DNA of 64,000 nt, from positions 2,833,981 through 2,897,980 of the forward strand of contig CM041203.1 of the NCBI GenBank assembly GCA_023078555.1, in the 5' to 3' direction. Below are positions 23,570-36,200 of the stretch, one piece after another. Below the pieces are notes generated by a model. The model worked only from the letters and a program-made list of their open reading frames with translations, searched no databases and had not been told where the DNA came from. Source of the stretch: Ulva prolifera. Taxonomy: Eukaryota > Chlorophyta > Ulvophyceae > Ulvales > Ulvaceae. The position numbers and the translations under genes are program-made. The stretch's first letter is position 1. The number at the start of each line of letters is the position of its first letter.

Positions 23570-25978
23570 TATGCTGCCGGTGCTGCGTGCCGACGACGAG
23601 GCGCCGGGTATCCCCCTGCACTGGCGCTCTGCAGACCCTGTCTGTGCACAGTGGGCAGTTGAGCACGGTGTGGCACCGCCCTCCAGCCGGCAGGACTTGG
23701 GCTGCTCGTGGAGCCGCCGGCAGCGCCGCTCGTGCATGTGGTGCAGCAAGTGTGTTTGGGCCGCTATGCAGGGCGGCCGTGCTAGCGGCGCTCTACCTGC
23801 CCGCCCACATCTGGGTGCTCCTGGTCGCGCTGCCGTACGCGATCGCCCCCGCGCAGTGGCTGCGGGTCCTGGCGCTGCAGGCCACCGTGCATGCCGCGTA
23901 TCTCCACTGGACGACCAGGGGCGACCCCGCCACCACCGGCTGCCGGTGCGCTGCTAGCCACAGCATGCACAGCGGCCCCGGGCCTTCTGCTCCCCTCGGT
24001 GGACTCAGCAGCGCCGAGCCGCGAGCCGTCCCGGCACGAGCAGGGAGCAGGGGCTGTGGCTGCCGAGTGCCTTGCTGAATGTAGCCAATGAATGCGGGCG
24101 TGCTGCCTGCACAGTGCCAGGCCCGGTCGCCGCATCAGCGGCGTTGGGTATGTACGCACGGGGTGACGACATCTCACGTATGCTTGCGTCACACTGTCGC
24201 CCATCGCAACGGCTCAGAGCGGATGCACGGCTGCCTATCCTGAGGCTCACGCTGCGTGCTGCAGGCAGTGGCCGCCGGCGGTGAGGTGGTTCCGGCAGCA
24301 TGTCGGGCCGACGTTCAGCTGGTGGATGCGTGGCTGCGAGGTGCGACTGCTGCCGCCACGCCTGTGACGGCGGGGCGGTGGCGCTGCTCTTGGCGACTGT
24401 ATGTACACATGTATGCATTCATAAACAGCACCAGCCAACCTGCAGCCCAAGATCGTGTTCAGCTTGCCGGAATGTGTCCAAACATATATCTTTGGAACAA
24501 TTAATTGCTTCCAGTGGACCAGGACAACACTTGTTCACAGTATCAAGACAGCCCATCACACTTCAAAAAGCATGAGCTGTCATTTCTTTACCTGCCTGGA
24601 AGGTTTGTTTGGTGCGGGACATGGTGTGGAGGCAGAGGTGGAGGGTTCGGGGATGACTGCAGACAGCAGCGCTTTACACACCACACACTCATACATGTGG
24701 CCCCCCTTGCAGACCATGTGCCCTTGCAGTCCATGTATGTTGATTTGTTTATGTGTGGTTCACGTGACACATCTCTGCCCCTTGGGCAGCTTTTGTGGCA
24801 ATCCAGTGATATGGCCGCTATACCACTGGATCCTTGCACGTCGCGACGTGCAAGGGTCCAGTGGTATAGCGGCCATATCACTGGATTGCCACAGGCTGCA
24901 GCAGCCAATGCCCAACTGGGTGTGATTGGTTTTTTTTTCCCCAATTTAGGTTTGTTTGGCACGGAACATGACGCATGCTGGCCTGTGCCACAGGTCAAGA
25001 AATGCTTCCCGGGAAACCTGGACCCAGGCCAGAAGTACATATTCGCATACGTGCCCCACTCGATGTATCCTGCTGGGGCAGCCTACAGCCCTCTGCTGCC
25101 AGGCTGGGCCAGCGCCTTCCCAGGAGTCACTCCGGTGACGCTCACGGCGTCTATCATGCATTATGTCCCGATCATGCGTGACATTGGCGCATGGGTGGGA
25201 TTCCGGAAGGTGCGCCCCAGAACAGAGCATGGCCTTCCTGAGGCAGAAGCTGTCTGACCGTCTGAGCTGGCTCCCGGGCCCAGGCGTCGCTTTGAGTTTC
25301 GCAGCAGTATTGGCCATGTAGCTTAGCACGATCGCATACACTAGTAACAGCTCAGCAAAGCAACACCGCAGACATGCGCATGTGGTGTGGCTGCGTGAAC
25401 AAGCGCCCAAGCGCCCACGTCTGAGCTGCATGCTGCTGGAGCTGCTCATGTGCATGCAGGTCACAAGGGCTGCATTTCGGAGGGCTTTAGAGCTAGATAG
25501 GCACGTGCTGGTGTGCCCGGGAGGCCAGTCAGAGCTGATGTACACCAGTGAAGGCCTCTCCAGCACTGAGCCTGTTGTACGCCTGTGTGTCAAGCATAAA
25601 GGCTTCTGCAGGCTGGCAGTGGAGCATCAGGCAGCTCTTGTGCCGATCATCGCATACGGAGAGATGTTCCAGCTGCAAAATGCGGTAGGGTGGAGGTGGC
25701 TGTTGGAGCGATGCTATCGGTTCTTCGGGCTGCCCATTCCTTACCTCTTGCGTGGCTACCGAGGGACGCCCTTGCCAGACAGGAGACCATGCCTTTTTGC
25801 CGTAGGCGCGCCTGTTTGGCCAGGTGATGGCAAAAGTGGAACGGCAGGATTACATGAGGTTACCGAAAGTCTGCACACCCGCTTCTACGAGGCAGTTGCG
25901 ACACTGTGGCATGAGACCAAAAGCGACGCAGTCGGTTACGCAGAACATACCATGAAATGGGACGCCCACATCGGGTAG
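23570..25978 (+). CDS. DGAT2: Diacylglycerol acyltransferase type 2 (DGAT2)
   Basis: DGAT2 acylates diacylglycerol to triacylglycerol at the ER and lipid droplets. Two exons are secure and in phase. Exon 24994-25209 gives VKKCFPGNLDPGQKYIFAY, then the active-site box VPHSMYP (plant enzymes have EPHS, animals HPHG), and ends at GFRK|GTGCGC. Exon 25460-25978 gives TRAAFRRALELDRHVLVCP, the GGQSE block, KHKGFCRLA, ALVPIIAYGE, and a C-terminal GLHEVTESLHTRFYEAV helix, with TAG at 25976. An upstream exon at about 23775-23950 supplies the expected N-terminal membrane helices (AAVLAALYLPAHIWVLLVAL). A small exon at about 24266-24350 (WPPAVRWFRQHVGP) fits the pre-catalytic segment. The start at 23570 is only a candidate. 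A 100-bp palindromic element sits in the roughly 650-bp intron between these. The family call is firm; the 5' structure is tentative. Confidence 0.85.
24794..24893. mobile_element. Near-perfect 100-bp palindromic mini-element in a DGAT2 intron
   Basis: Two 50-bp arms are reverse complements with a single mismatch (GGATCC against GGGTCC). Each arm is itself an almost complete copy of the 45-bp palindromic element found at 57455 and 59042 (ends TGTGGCAATCCAGTG and CACTGGATTGCCACA). The centre (TTGCACGTCG/CGACGTGCAA) is not in the short copies. It could fold into a long cruciform or RNA hairpin. It lies in transcribed, spliced-out sequence. Confidence 0.85.
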
Positions 25979-26308
25979 ATGTATGAAGGTTCAGCGATAT
26001 GTAAAGCAATATTCTTGTCCTCGTGGTCTGCGCCTGTGGCAGGCAATATGCTGCATGCGGTCTCAGCCCACATGCATGTCGATTCCCTTGCCCGGCCCAG
26101 CTGGGTCGGGATAGCTTCAGATCGCGTCAACTGCACAGACCGTGTCCTGTGTACTTTCATCATGCGAGGACAGTACACCGCGTTTCAGCTCTCGGGTTAG
26201 TCAAGCTAACGGCGGCAGGGAATGCTGGCGCTGGCCAAATCATCTTCGCAAGTGTATCTCAAGCACATGATACACTGCTGCAATATGAATTATGCAGTCA
26301 GTTTCGCG

Positions 26309-26318
26309 TGTAATAAAG
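26309..26318 (+). terminator. Candidate poly(A) signal downstream of DGAT2
   Basis: TGTAATAAAG combines the chlorophyte TGTAA signal with a plant-like AATAAA. Another TGTAA lies at 26000, 22 nt after the stop. Both are consistent with 3' processing, but cDNA is needed to choose. Confidence 0.35.
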
Positions 26319-26454
26319 AGGCACAAACACGCATGCGCCTGAGCTCTCATCGTGGAGACTCTTAGTCAGTCCTGCAATGTGTCACGATTCTACGTTGTTA
26401 CTTATCAGTATACTGACGGGCCGAAGTTGTGGCTGACAGCCGCAATTTTACAGC

Positions 26455-29400
26455 ATGATTCATCAACCACTTACAAATGACATGGAAAGCTCGCGCGTGC
26501 ATGAACAGCACGGAAAGCGTGGTCCATTGGAAGGCCAGGTGGATTGCAATTCCGTCCCAGCAACAGCAGCGCAGAACAGCGAGGCAAGAAGCAATTGTCC
26601 CAGGGACGCCAGCAAACCCCACAAAAATGGTAATTGTCTAGACCTCAGGCACGCGGTGGTTAGGCTTGTAGCCAGAATCTCTGTGTTGGAAGCCAGACTG
26701 CTACAGAACACAGAGCCGGGTGGGGAACAAGAGCACGTATCAATTGAAGACGAGTCCAAAGTGCCACTGTTTCCTGGCACAGGACTCTTGGGAATGTGGC
26801 AGGCTTATCTGGGAGCGGGGTGCGTTCCACGATCGCGAGTGGGCGTACAAGTGCTACAGTGCCGACACCGCTCGCACCGTCTGCAGAGCCACGAGCGAAG
26901 CCCAAGCAGACGAGGATCTTGTTGAAGAGCTTAAAGCGGCAAAGCTGTCCAGAGAAGCCGCACTTTTGGTGTGTTGTCGTGTGGTGTGCCATGCTGATGC
27001 AGCAAGTTCTCATTGTCGATGCATTCGTCAAGATTCAGCCATGCCCTTAAGTTGTACCAAAGAGACCGCTGCAGCAGCGCATCTACTCCATTGCTGCAAC
27101 TAGCTGAGATAGACGGCATCATGGGCATTTTTGCCGGATTTATGAGTTATGAGACACGAGCGCATTCGTGTGGCATTGTGCCATGTGATATTATGAAGAA
27201 CATGTCTGGGCATGAACTGCTGCTGCGTCATTGCATGAGATGCCATGAGCACCAATCATATGGTGTAGCTGCACAACTGGCGCGTATGGCCTGCCTAATT
27301 CGACATTTCATGCAGGCCTACAGAGACGAGCACCTGGAGCTTCAGCAGGTGCATAGTGAGCTAGCAGCTGCCAAAGCCAACAGCGCATGCCTAGCAGAAG
27401 CCCAACAACAGAAATACACCAGTCTGTCACAGGTAGCTAATCACGTGTTTGATGATGCCGCGTGTGGTGATCTGGTGTTGCCATCTCTGTGTACTCAGTC
27501 CCAGGGGGTCCTGTCTTCATCACAGCATTCAAGCAGATCCCACTTCGAGCGACACCTTGACCTGTAGGAATTAGAGGAAGCTAAAGACACTTTGGATGTG
27601 TTTCGCACGCACATCCAAGAACTTGAAGACACTGCAGTCAGAACGAGAAATGCACATGCAAAGGAAACAGCAGACAGCAGCGCCCTGATTGATTCCCTTC
27701 AACAGGAAGTCCAAGCCTCACAGCTACAATGTGACGTTCTTTTAGGACAGCTCGCATGTGCAGAGTCCCAGCGGGAGGAATTGTCAGCATCTCTCTCCAA
27801 GGCACAAACACAGGTGACCTGCTTGCTGCTGTCGCGGTGCTGCCCGTCTCGCCACCTGTGTCCTTGTCACACACAGAGGTGCAGCACGTCTCGATAGTGC
27901 CGATTTCCTGATGCTCCATATGGATTCAGCCATGCACAAGCACAGCACAGTCACACGTGCAGTGACACTCCAAAGCAGCAGCGACTTGTTGACACAAGCT
28001 GATTAGTGTAGCTGGAAGAGTTGGCCGATGCGCAGAAGAGCCTGGCAGAAGCCCAAGCTGAGGCAGTAACGTACAAGGAGCGGTTCCTTCAAGAGAGGGA
28101 GCACAGGCGGCAGTTGCATGACACAATTCAGGTGCTCACCAGCAGCAAAGACCTCTGTGGCCAGGCCCCGCATCACTGTCCTCGGCACCATCGCAACTGC
28201 CAGGTGGTCAGGATCATGGGTTGTGCAGGAGATACGCGGGAACATACGAGTCGTGTGCCGTGTTCGGCCGCGCTTTGCCAAGGAGGACCGCTCTGTTGTG
28301 GACGTCCAGGACGCGGAGCCTGGGACGATGGTGGTGAAGGATGACATCAAAGCCCGTAAAAAACGCTTTGACTTTGACCGTATCTGTGATGAGGAGTGCT
28401 CACAGTCAGAGGTCTTCGAGGTGCTTTGACCCCCCCCCCCCCCCCCCCCCCCCCCAAATCCGTGCAACCAACGATAGTGGCGGGCTGGTGCAAGGTCATC
28501 CCGTGGCCACCCCACAGGCACCTGTAGGCACAGCAAAACCGTCTGCACAGTAGCCAGATTTGCTTGTCACCTGACTGACCGAAGTTTGCCATGCAGTACG
28601 TCGCACCAAGCTTACAGTCCTGTATTGATGGGCGACATGTGTGTATAATGGCATACGGACAGACTGGGGCAGGTGTGTGCCTCCGCACTAGAGTGACGCG
28701 GCGGCTGTGCAAAGCTGACTGCGCTAGCACCGTCCTGCATGGCCGCCAACTCAGTATGCTGCAAGTGTGGTCATTTGGCTTCTGTGGTCTGTGATTGATT
28801 CGAGAGGATCTCAGTCCTGCTGAGACTTTACGGAGGCGAAGCTGTTGATCATGCCATATACGTGTGACTCATCCGCATTGCAGCAGAGACGACCCTCAGT
28901 CAAAAGACTCAGTCACACGAATCGCAGGAAGACATTAGGAATGCCGGCTCGTGCAAGGGCACTGGTGACCCGGCAACCAATCAGCTCGGTCATGGCATGG
29001 CAACGCATCTGACACGCTGTTTGGCGAATATCATGCGCCTGCCCTGCTGCTGCGCTCTACAGTGCAGGTCGACTCTGGGCGGCTCGGTGACTCCGGGCGG
29101 CAGCATTCCAAAGCCGCATGCAGTCGGCGGAAGTGGTCAGCATATTCGGCTGATAGTCGCACTGCGACGTTGGTGCAGGCAAGACGTACACGATGTCCGG
29201 CACGCCGGAGCGCCCTGGCATCAACACGCGCGCGCTGCAGGCGCTCTTCGATATGCTCGGCGGCGCGCAGCGGCAGCAGCAGCAGCAGCAGCCGCTGGTC
29301 GAGGTAGCGATGGTGCAGTTCTACTGCGAGCACGTGTTTGACCTGCTCGCGGCGGACTCGACACAGCGGCTAGAGGTCTGCAATCTTGCGGCCGGGCAGC

Positions 29401-30455
29401 TCGCACGCGGGCAGGAGCGCGTCTCTGGCCTCGTGTGGAAGCCGGTGGCCACCAGCGATGAGGCTCTGGTGCGTGCTCGCCACACGCAGGTGGATGAAAC
29501 CAGATGTGGCGTGAACGTCGGTGCATGCCGGGAAAGTGTGCAGGCCAGTTTGGGGTGCACTGTGCTGCAACAGCTTGTGCCAGGTTTCTCATCGCGGCCC
29601 ACAAGCGTTCGGACTGCATGAATATATTGTGTGCGATTGAGTTTCGAGCTGTGTGTGGGTGGATCGCCGCCCAGGGGTGCACATGCCCGATGCGGGCGGG
29701 GCCTGTGCACACAGGCACTGATCTGGACACAATTTGACCAGTGACGATCACAGACTCATTGATGGCCAGTACAAGGGGTCATACAAGTGACGGTTGATGA
29801 TTCCTGCTCTGCCAGCACGTCCTCGTATCAGAGTGGGTGGCTCTGACTGCGGCAGTGGTGTGCAGGCAGTGGTGGCCACAGGCCGCAGCAAGCGCGCTAC
29901 CGCCGCGACAGACATGAACGAGCAGAGCAGCCGCAGCCACGAGCTCGTGACTCTGCGTATAACACACTCCGACGGTGTCAGGGAGATTGTCTCGCGACTC
30001 AACCTGCTGGACCTTGCTGGGTCTGAACGGGTAGGGCGCAGCGGGGCCGCCGGCAGTGTTCTGAAAGAGGCTCAGAGCATCAACAAATCCCTGTCTGCTC
30101 TCGGAGATGTGATCGCAGCGCTGCAGGCAGGGCTTCCGCACATCCCGTACCGGAACAGCAAACTCACGCAGGTTCTTCAGGACTCGCTCCAGGGGGGATC
30201 TAAGGTAATGTCGTCGCTTCTTGGAGGCCCTGTGGCTAGTCCCTCTGCGGATTTTGGACCCGTTTGTGCCGGACTCATTACCTAGTTGGCTGCAGGTACT
30301 TTTGCTTTGCAACATCTCGCCAGAGCAGGCGGATGTTTCAGAGACCCTGAGCTCTCTGAGCTTTGCTGAGCGTGCTTCAAAGGTGTTGCCCTCTTTGTCC
30401 GAACCGGCTGCTTGTCTGCATCAAGGTCGTACAACCGGAACATGCTGAAGGGTGA
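26455..30455 (+). CDS. Kinesin-14 (C-terminal minus-end motor), multi-exon
   Basis: A microtubule motor whose motor domain is at the C-terminus and is preceded by coiled coil, the hallmark of kinesin-14. Coiled-coil exons include one at about 27313-27430 (EHLELQQVHSELAAAK), one at about 27568-27811 (starting ELEEAKDTLDVF) and one at about 28012-28130 (ending HRRQLHDTIQ). Motor exons 28229-28420, 28597-28672, 29179-29468, 29866-30204, 30296-30382 and 30426-30455 join in frame. They contain the kinesin-14 neck EIRGNIRVVCRVRP, P-loop AYGQTGAGKTYTMSGT, switch I NEQSSRSH, switch II LDLAGSE, and SLSALGDVIAAL, HIPYRNSKLTQVLQDSL and SLSFAERASK. The tail after the motor is short (VVQPEHAEG, TGA at 30453). 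A Gln run lies in loop sequence at about 29270-29295. The ATG at 26455 and the exons before 27.3 kb are tentative. Confidence 0.88.
28430..28455 (+). repeat. Poly-C run of 26 nt in a kinesin intron
   Basis: Uninterrupted C run ten bases after the donor of the 28421-28596 intron. In RNA it would be a C tract close to the 5' splice site. Its length should be treated with caution. Confidence 0.9.
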
Positions 30456-32488
30456 TTACACTCTGACAGTCTGGATGTTTGACAACCAGGCGTGTACAGG
30501 TGGCGCTGGGGGGCACAAGGGGAAATGGGAAAGGCCCACCAGCTGCGACCGACCGTCAGCCGACACTGAGGTTATCTTCCGGCAGGCTAGTGCCGCCACA
30601 TGAGCGAGTACCCCTCCAGACCAGTAGGCTGCCTAATGTTGTACAAGAGAAGGCGTAGCGTGCTCAAGAGATGTGATCAGCAGCAGTTGCCCTTTGTATT
30701 TAGCGCTGCAACTAGGCAGCACATGCACTGTGAATGATGCTGTAGATGATGCCAATGCCTATGAGAACAATGACAGTACATGTGGCACAAATTCAAAGTC
30801 GGGGAGGCATGTAGCGCCGCAGGGACAACGTGCAGCACAAGAACAGGAACACCCGTGCCGCCGCCACTCGACGCAGAACCCAGTCGCAGCAGCCTGCCAA
30901 CACCACCCGCGCACATCAATATTTCCACATGCTTACTTCCACACACCCTCCCACAGACTTGCTCCCATCCATACGCATGCAATGACCCCTCGTAGCCACA
31001 CACGCTCAGAACATTCCACCAATGGCCGGGGCGGCCAGACACGAGAGCGCCCAGCTGCTGCCGGTGCAACAAAGGAGAGAGGCTCCCAGATCCCATTCGA
31101 AATACCATCAATTAAGTGGAGCCGCCCCTGGTCAGCACGCCGACCCAGCGACGTCATCACCAAGTAGCACCAGAGCCATAGTACCCCCAAGCCATAGCAG
31201 ACCGCGCCGGGATCCCGCGGGAGGGCACATCCGGGGGTCAGGGCGCATCATTGACGCAGCGACGTTGATGGCATGCAGGCACTGAAGGTTCTTCACACCG
31301 TATGCACTTGCACGCTCTTTAAAGAGTTGCCACGGCACAGATGAATTGACTCGCTCGACAATCAGAGATGCACGTGGCAGACCGAACTGTGCCGTGACGC
31401 TGCATCGTAACCGCATGTGTGTTTTGGTTCGCTTGCGACGTCGTTGCTTGCTGGGACGCTGCCTGTGAACCAAAGCCGCGCGGGTCCAAAGCCCATGTAG
31501 ATATCACATGGCTCCGACGTTTCCACGTCGATGCATCAGCAAATTTGGCTTCAGCGTAGGTGTAGATACTTAGTGGTATCTGGGAGAGATAGAGGCACTC
31601 GTCGACCGCGCACGGTCGCGATGACGCAGCAACGGGCCGGCCACATGCTGCGTCCGTGCCCCGCGCGTGCCAGGCACGGACTTGTTGCGTCGCCTCAGGC
31701 AATGATCATGCCTTGCTCTCCAAGGTCCTCGAGTCGCACGTAATTTAGCATCAGGAGCGCACACTGCCTCACCAGTGCATTTCACCTATTGCGCGACCTT
31801 TCCGACTTGCAGCGTGTCACTTTCGCAGTCGGCCTCGGCGCGTGTACCACGTTTCACTTTGTTCCTGCCTACATCTGACAGGGCATACGTATTCGCACAA
31901 TGGTAGTAAGGAGCGTTCAGAATGCAACTTGCCAGGCCTCGGCTGCTAGGGACAGTGCCAGCGCTGCCGCATGTTCCCACTTGAGGTCCACACGAGGAGG
32001 AACGAGATCTCCGCGTGCTTTCGTGTCCAGCAGGTTTGCACCGGTCCTTGACTTTGTTGAATCATTGATGATGTAGTTAGTGGCTTGTCCCATTCGTGTA
32101 TGTAGTCGGGTCGTGGTTCGAAGTAGGGCCAGGCGCTGCGAAATTCTGTCAGCACGAGCGTGGCACACACGATCCTCACGTTCTGCGTCCTGCAGCCCGC
32201 GGCCCACGATATTAAAGCATTTTCCCTTGCTTTTTGGCATCCTTTCACGTAGATAGGTGCAACTTGGACGTTGGTCAGGTCATGGCCAGTCGTTTTGCAG
32301 TTTCTGGCTGACATGGCCGAGGCCTCGAGAGGCAGGACTGCTGACAGATCACGGCCACGATAATACACATCACATCCTCCGCAAGGTCACTTTGAATTTT
32401 AAAGTTTGTATCCGGTGATCCCATCAGGCGCTGCTCATGCAGGTTGGAGTGCCATGGAGAGGCGAAGGCTGTGCACAGGAAAGCTGTG
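30456..32488. other. Stretch without a recognised gene
   Basis: About 2 kb with no recognisable family. A minus-strand open stretch at 31917-32240, extendable in other frames to about 32370, has balanced composition and might be an exon of an unknown gene. Nothing ties it to a family. Confidence 0.35.
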
Positions 32489-33248
32489 ATGGATGCACCT
32501 TTGGCAGTATATCCTTTAGTGACGCACCAAAGAAGCTCCCTATTTACAGCTGCAGTGAACCATCTCTTGCAGCATGTGATATTTGGGTCAAAGCGCGCGG
32601 TTTCATACCTGCACGCAACGACTCACCTGCAACAGCACCGTGCTGTTGCACTGCAACCAGGTGATACATGGGGCTCGGTAGTTGAACAGATGGGAATCAA
32701 GGACACGCAGCTGCTGATGTATGTCAAGCCAGTTGATGATCCCAAGGAATTCTGTGGTGATGATGTTGAAGGTGAGCTCTCAGACCCACAGTGTGCCAAG
32801 GGCAACGTGTGCTGTACACGGCCAGTCGCGACTAGTTTTGCAATGTTTGCATACATGATTTTGGCCCGTATCAGATTAACTCATTTTCAAGCTCCTTGCA
32901 GGCAGCAGTTGCGCTGAGAAATGCAGCGCATTGACTGATGACATGCATGGCTCTGTTGGGGACTGCTGTGAAGAAGAGCATACGCTGAATCGCAATCACC
33001 GCAACAGCACACCTGACTTAGATTTAGACTGGGCGTATATGAGCAGTAAAGGCTTAGATGTGCAATACTATGGACTTGTGGCTCAAAACAGCAGCTATCC
33101 ATCAGGGAATGGGTGCTATCTTCTGAAGACCACAATAGAGAGAGGGAACCCGTCATGCCACTGCATGCACTACTCATTAATGAGAATTTGTGAGGGGCGT
33201 GCGTTAGCAGACCAAACAACCAACTTCTGGACACGTGACTTTCGGTAG
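32489..33248 (+). CDS. Small conserved algal/plant protein, DUF7734-like
   Basis: Two exons, about 32489-32771 and 32902-33248 (TAG at 33246), join in frame as DDVEG|SSCAEKC through a GTGAGC donor and a TTGCAG acceptor. The second exon carries a compact block, LDVQYYGLV, CYLLKTT, CxCxHYSL, RxCxG and LxxQ....FW. It resembles a small domain I know from uncharacterised plastid-predicted plant and algal proteins (DUF7734); this recollection is not certain. The first exon has GDTWGSVVEQMGIKDTQLLM. The ATG at 32489 is the first in frame, but an upstream exon is possible because a CATGCAG acceptor lies at about 32442. Function unknown. Confidence 0.5.
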
Positions 33249-36200
33249 AGGTAGATCAGGCCTGTCTCCACTTGTGCATGATGAATTTACAGGTCAATAA
33301 CAGAGCAGGGTGAGGTGATCATGTAGACGTGGAGACAAATTAGTTTGGCCTAATTTTTTGCGGCAGCCACATGACCCTGATGTCTCCGCACGGGCTTTAG
33401 CAGTGACAAATAGCAAGTACATCATGGTCTTGTGTAAAAATGATGAGTGCAAATGCTCTTCGCATTGCGTGCCTGAGCGGACATAGGTCCCAACAATGAC
33501 ATTACGCACAGCATGCTTCAGACGTATGCTCCTCCGACAGCACACAGAGCACGTGACACACTCGCTGGTCCTGAGAGCAGTAAGATCTGGTGCTCGCCGG
33601 TGGAAGAAATGGCACAACACCACTGTGTCCAATGTGCCATACACTGAGACGTGACATCTTAAGAAGAAGGCTGGCACCTGAGGTACTGTCGACCCTATTT
33701 TTGACGCCATGCAATGCTCACCTACAGCCACATGTAAGTGGGGTGCCAGATGATTGGTACCAGGACAAGACCGTCTTGTGGCGGGGCGAAGCACAGCGTT
33801 CTTTTCGCCGTCGGCCACAACCATCACTAAATGCATTGTGAGAGCTATTCCCAGCACCGCCACACATTTGCATAGGTATGCCTCACTTCACAAGCTGCAC
33901 TTCTCCACCCCACTCAAAGGCTTGACTTGTGTAGGTTGGTACATGGCACCAGCTGCAAGGCCATAAGTGGTGCCGCGGGGGGATGCCAAGGGCAAGCGTC
34001 TCCTGTGTAATCGCTGCAGTGGCTGTCCCATGTTTTCTGCCAGCCAATAGCATTCTTGTGTCCACATTGCGCAATCCTTATGGACAATGTCATGAAAGGG
34101 CAAGCAACTATGAGTGTAGAGAATGCGCCTGCGTATGAATGGCGCTGCAGGTGGGTGCACCAGCACAAACACGAATCGGGCTGCGGCTTCCTGTTGGTCT
34201 GCGCTGCCTTGACTTTCTGGAGCATTGCCCGACGTTCAGCAGGCAGCACCATCAAATGCACGCTGCAAGTGCGACCCTTGTGACCACAGGCTGTCTGTAC
34301 CCTGAGTTGACCATTCAGTTGGCAGTCGGCTGAAGGGCAGCACAGTTCATCAATGGCATGCGTGAGCAAATCGTGTCGATCGATCGCATGGCTGGCTGTC
34401 TGAGTGCAATTCTCCTCCTGCTGGTTCTCACAACAACAGATCTTCCCGGTGAGCATCAGTGCATGGTTATCCCTGTAGTGGGTGCAGGTGCCTGCACTGT
34501 GGGTGGTGCGTTCTGACGAGCCTGATGCGGAGACCGAGTGGCGGTTGTCTGCCAAGCATCGCCCACTGTCATCAAGGCGAGAGGAGAGGGTGGATGCCCA
34601 GCCCACAACACCTGGACGGCATCGGCACCCATGACAGTGGCTCGTGCTCATGGGCCAAAAGGGCTTTTGCGCGTGTGCAGGCGGTGCTTTCTGCCGGCCG
34701 GGTGTGCGTTGCAAAGCAGTGAGGCAACAAGGTTGCACCCTGCATGGCACGCGCCCACAGCCACCATGAGAGGCCCATGCCGACACACAGCTTCGCACAA
34801 ATTGTCTTGCAGAGATCAGACCATCCAGCTTGAGGGCGTCCTTGCACGCACTCCCGCCCGACCTCAACTTACACATCTCCCACACAACCCTTGATGTACA
34901 AGCCCCAAGGCTCGCTCACAGACCTGTCTTCAGGCCCTGGCGATGGCCAGATCTACTGGTTTCACACCGCAGACGCGATGCAACCCATCCCCGAACGCCT
35001 GCCGTGCGCAGTTCCTCCGCACTGCCCACCCCGGAGTGCTGTGACAAGTGGCCACACCAATGGAATGCCCCTGAACAACCTGAGAAGCGACATGCCGCCT
35101 GAAGGGGTTCTTGCGAGCATCACTAACAATGGAAGTTGGGGAGTGCAGGGTCGAGGGTGTGGACCGCGAGTGGTGAGAGGAAAGCGATGTGTGTACGAAT
35201 GATCAAGACGCGAATTGCTGACATCAGCAGGCAGGCACTACTGTTCAGCTGGTGCAGCACGCCCTCACAAGTCCAGCGGCACACATCTGACGTGCAGGTG
35301 CGGAGCATACTCGACGCTGGCGGTGTGCACGCACTGGCATGTGGCCTGTGCTTCCGGGTGGGTGAGTGGCTGAGCAGGTCTTTCAGCTCGATGTGCTCAA
35401 ATGCATGCATGCAAGTACTCGTTCAGCAGTGGGCCATGCGCCCACCACACGAATGTGCACACATAATTCAGCCACCCAGTCTGGCCATGAAGGTTTCCAG
35501 AGGTGATGGCGAGGGTGGGTTGCTTGGTAGTTCATCAAGCTTGATGCTGTCACACAATCTTGTTTTTTGCTTGCCCAATCGGTTGGGTTCAGACGCTGCG
35601 GCTATCCTTGGACAAATGAAGTCCTGGCTTGTAAGGTAAGGAGACAGGTTGCAACTATAATACGATGTCCGCCGTGGTTGTAGGTGCCACTCGCGGGGGA
35701 CACGCCTCAGCAGCACATGTTTCCAGGGCTGATTGGATGCAGACTGTTGTCATCCTACCACAAACATCCTACCACTTACATTGTTAAGAAAGGTCCTCTC
35801 ATAACTGCCTTGGGTTACATTGGTGACCCCATGTGTAATGAGTGACCTTCATTAGGAACATCTGGACAGACCGTCTGCATGCCTGGCCGTCCGTCATTGT
35901 CCGGGTGTTCACCTCTCAAGATAGATATCTCGAGGTAGCCATTGAAAATTTTGCTATGCTGCCACGTTCCTCATGTACCTGAACTTAACAGCCCTAAACC
36001 ATGGCCACAGACTTTGCAATGGGCACAGCTGTTTGTTGCAATTGGGGGGGTACGACCTATGTGAACGGCCAGCGTCAACTGCAAATGCTGTTCACTTAGC
36101 ACCACGTGGAGTCGCACTCGATGGCGACACACACTTGCTGCGCACTACAAGCAGTACACGATGGACCATTACCCGGAATTCGTGAGGACAGAGGTTTACA

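Noticed and set aside
30717-30795. A tail-anchor-like helix on the minus strand (TVIVLIGIGIIYSII followed by a stop)
   Set aside because: An in-frame stop lies five codons upstream and there is no acceptor AG between, so it cannot be joined to an upstream exon.
33914-34885. A 323-codon minus-strand open frame
   Set aside because: Cys/His/Ser/Arg-rich composition with no motif, overlapped by several plus-strand frames of similar quality; not supported as a gene.
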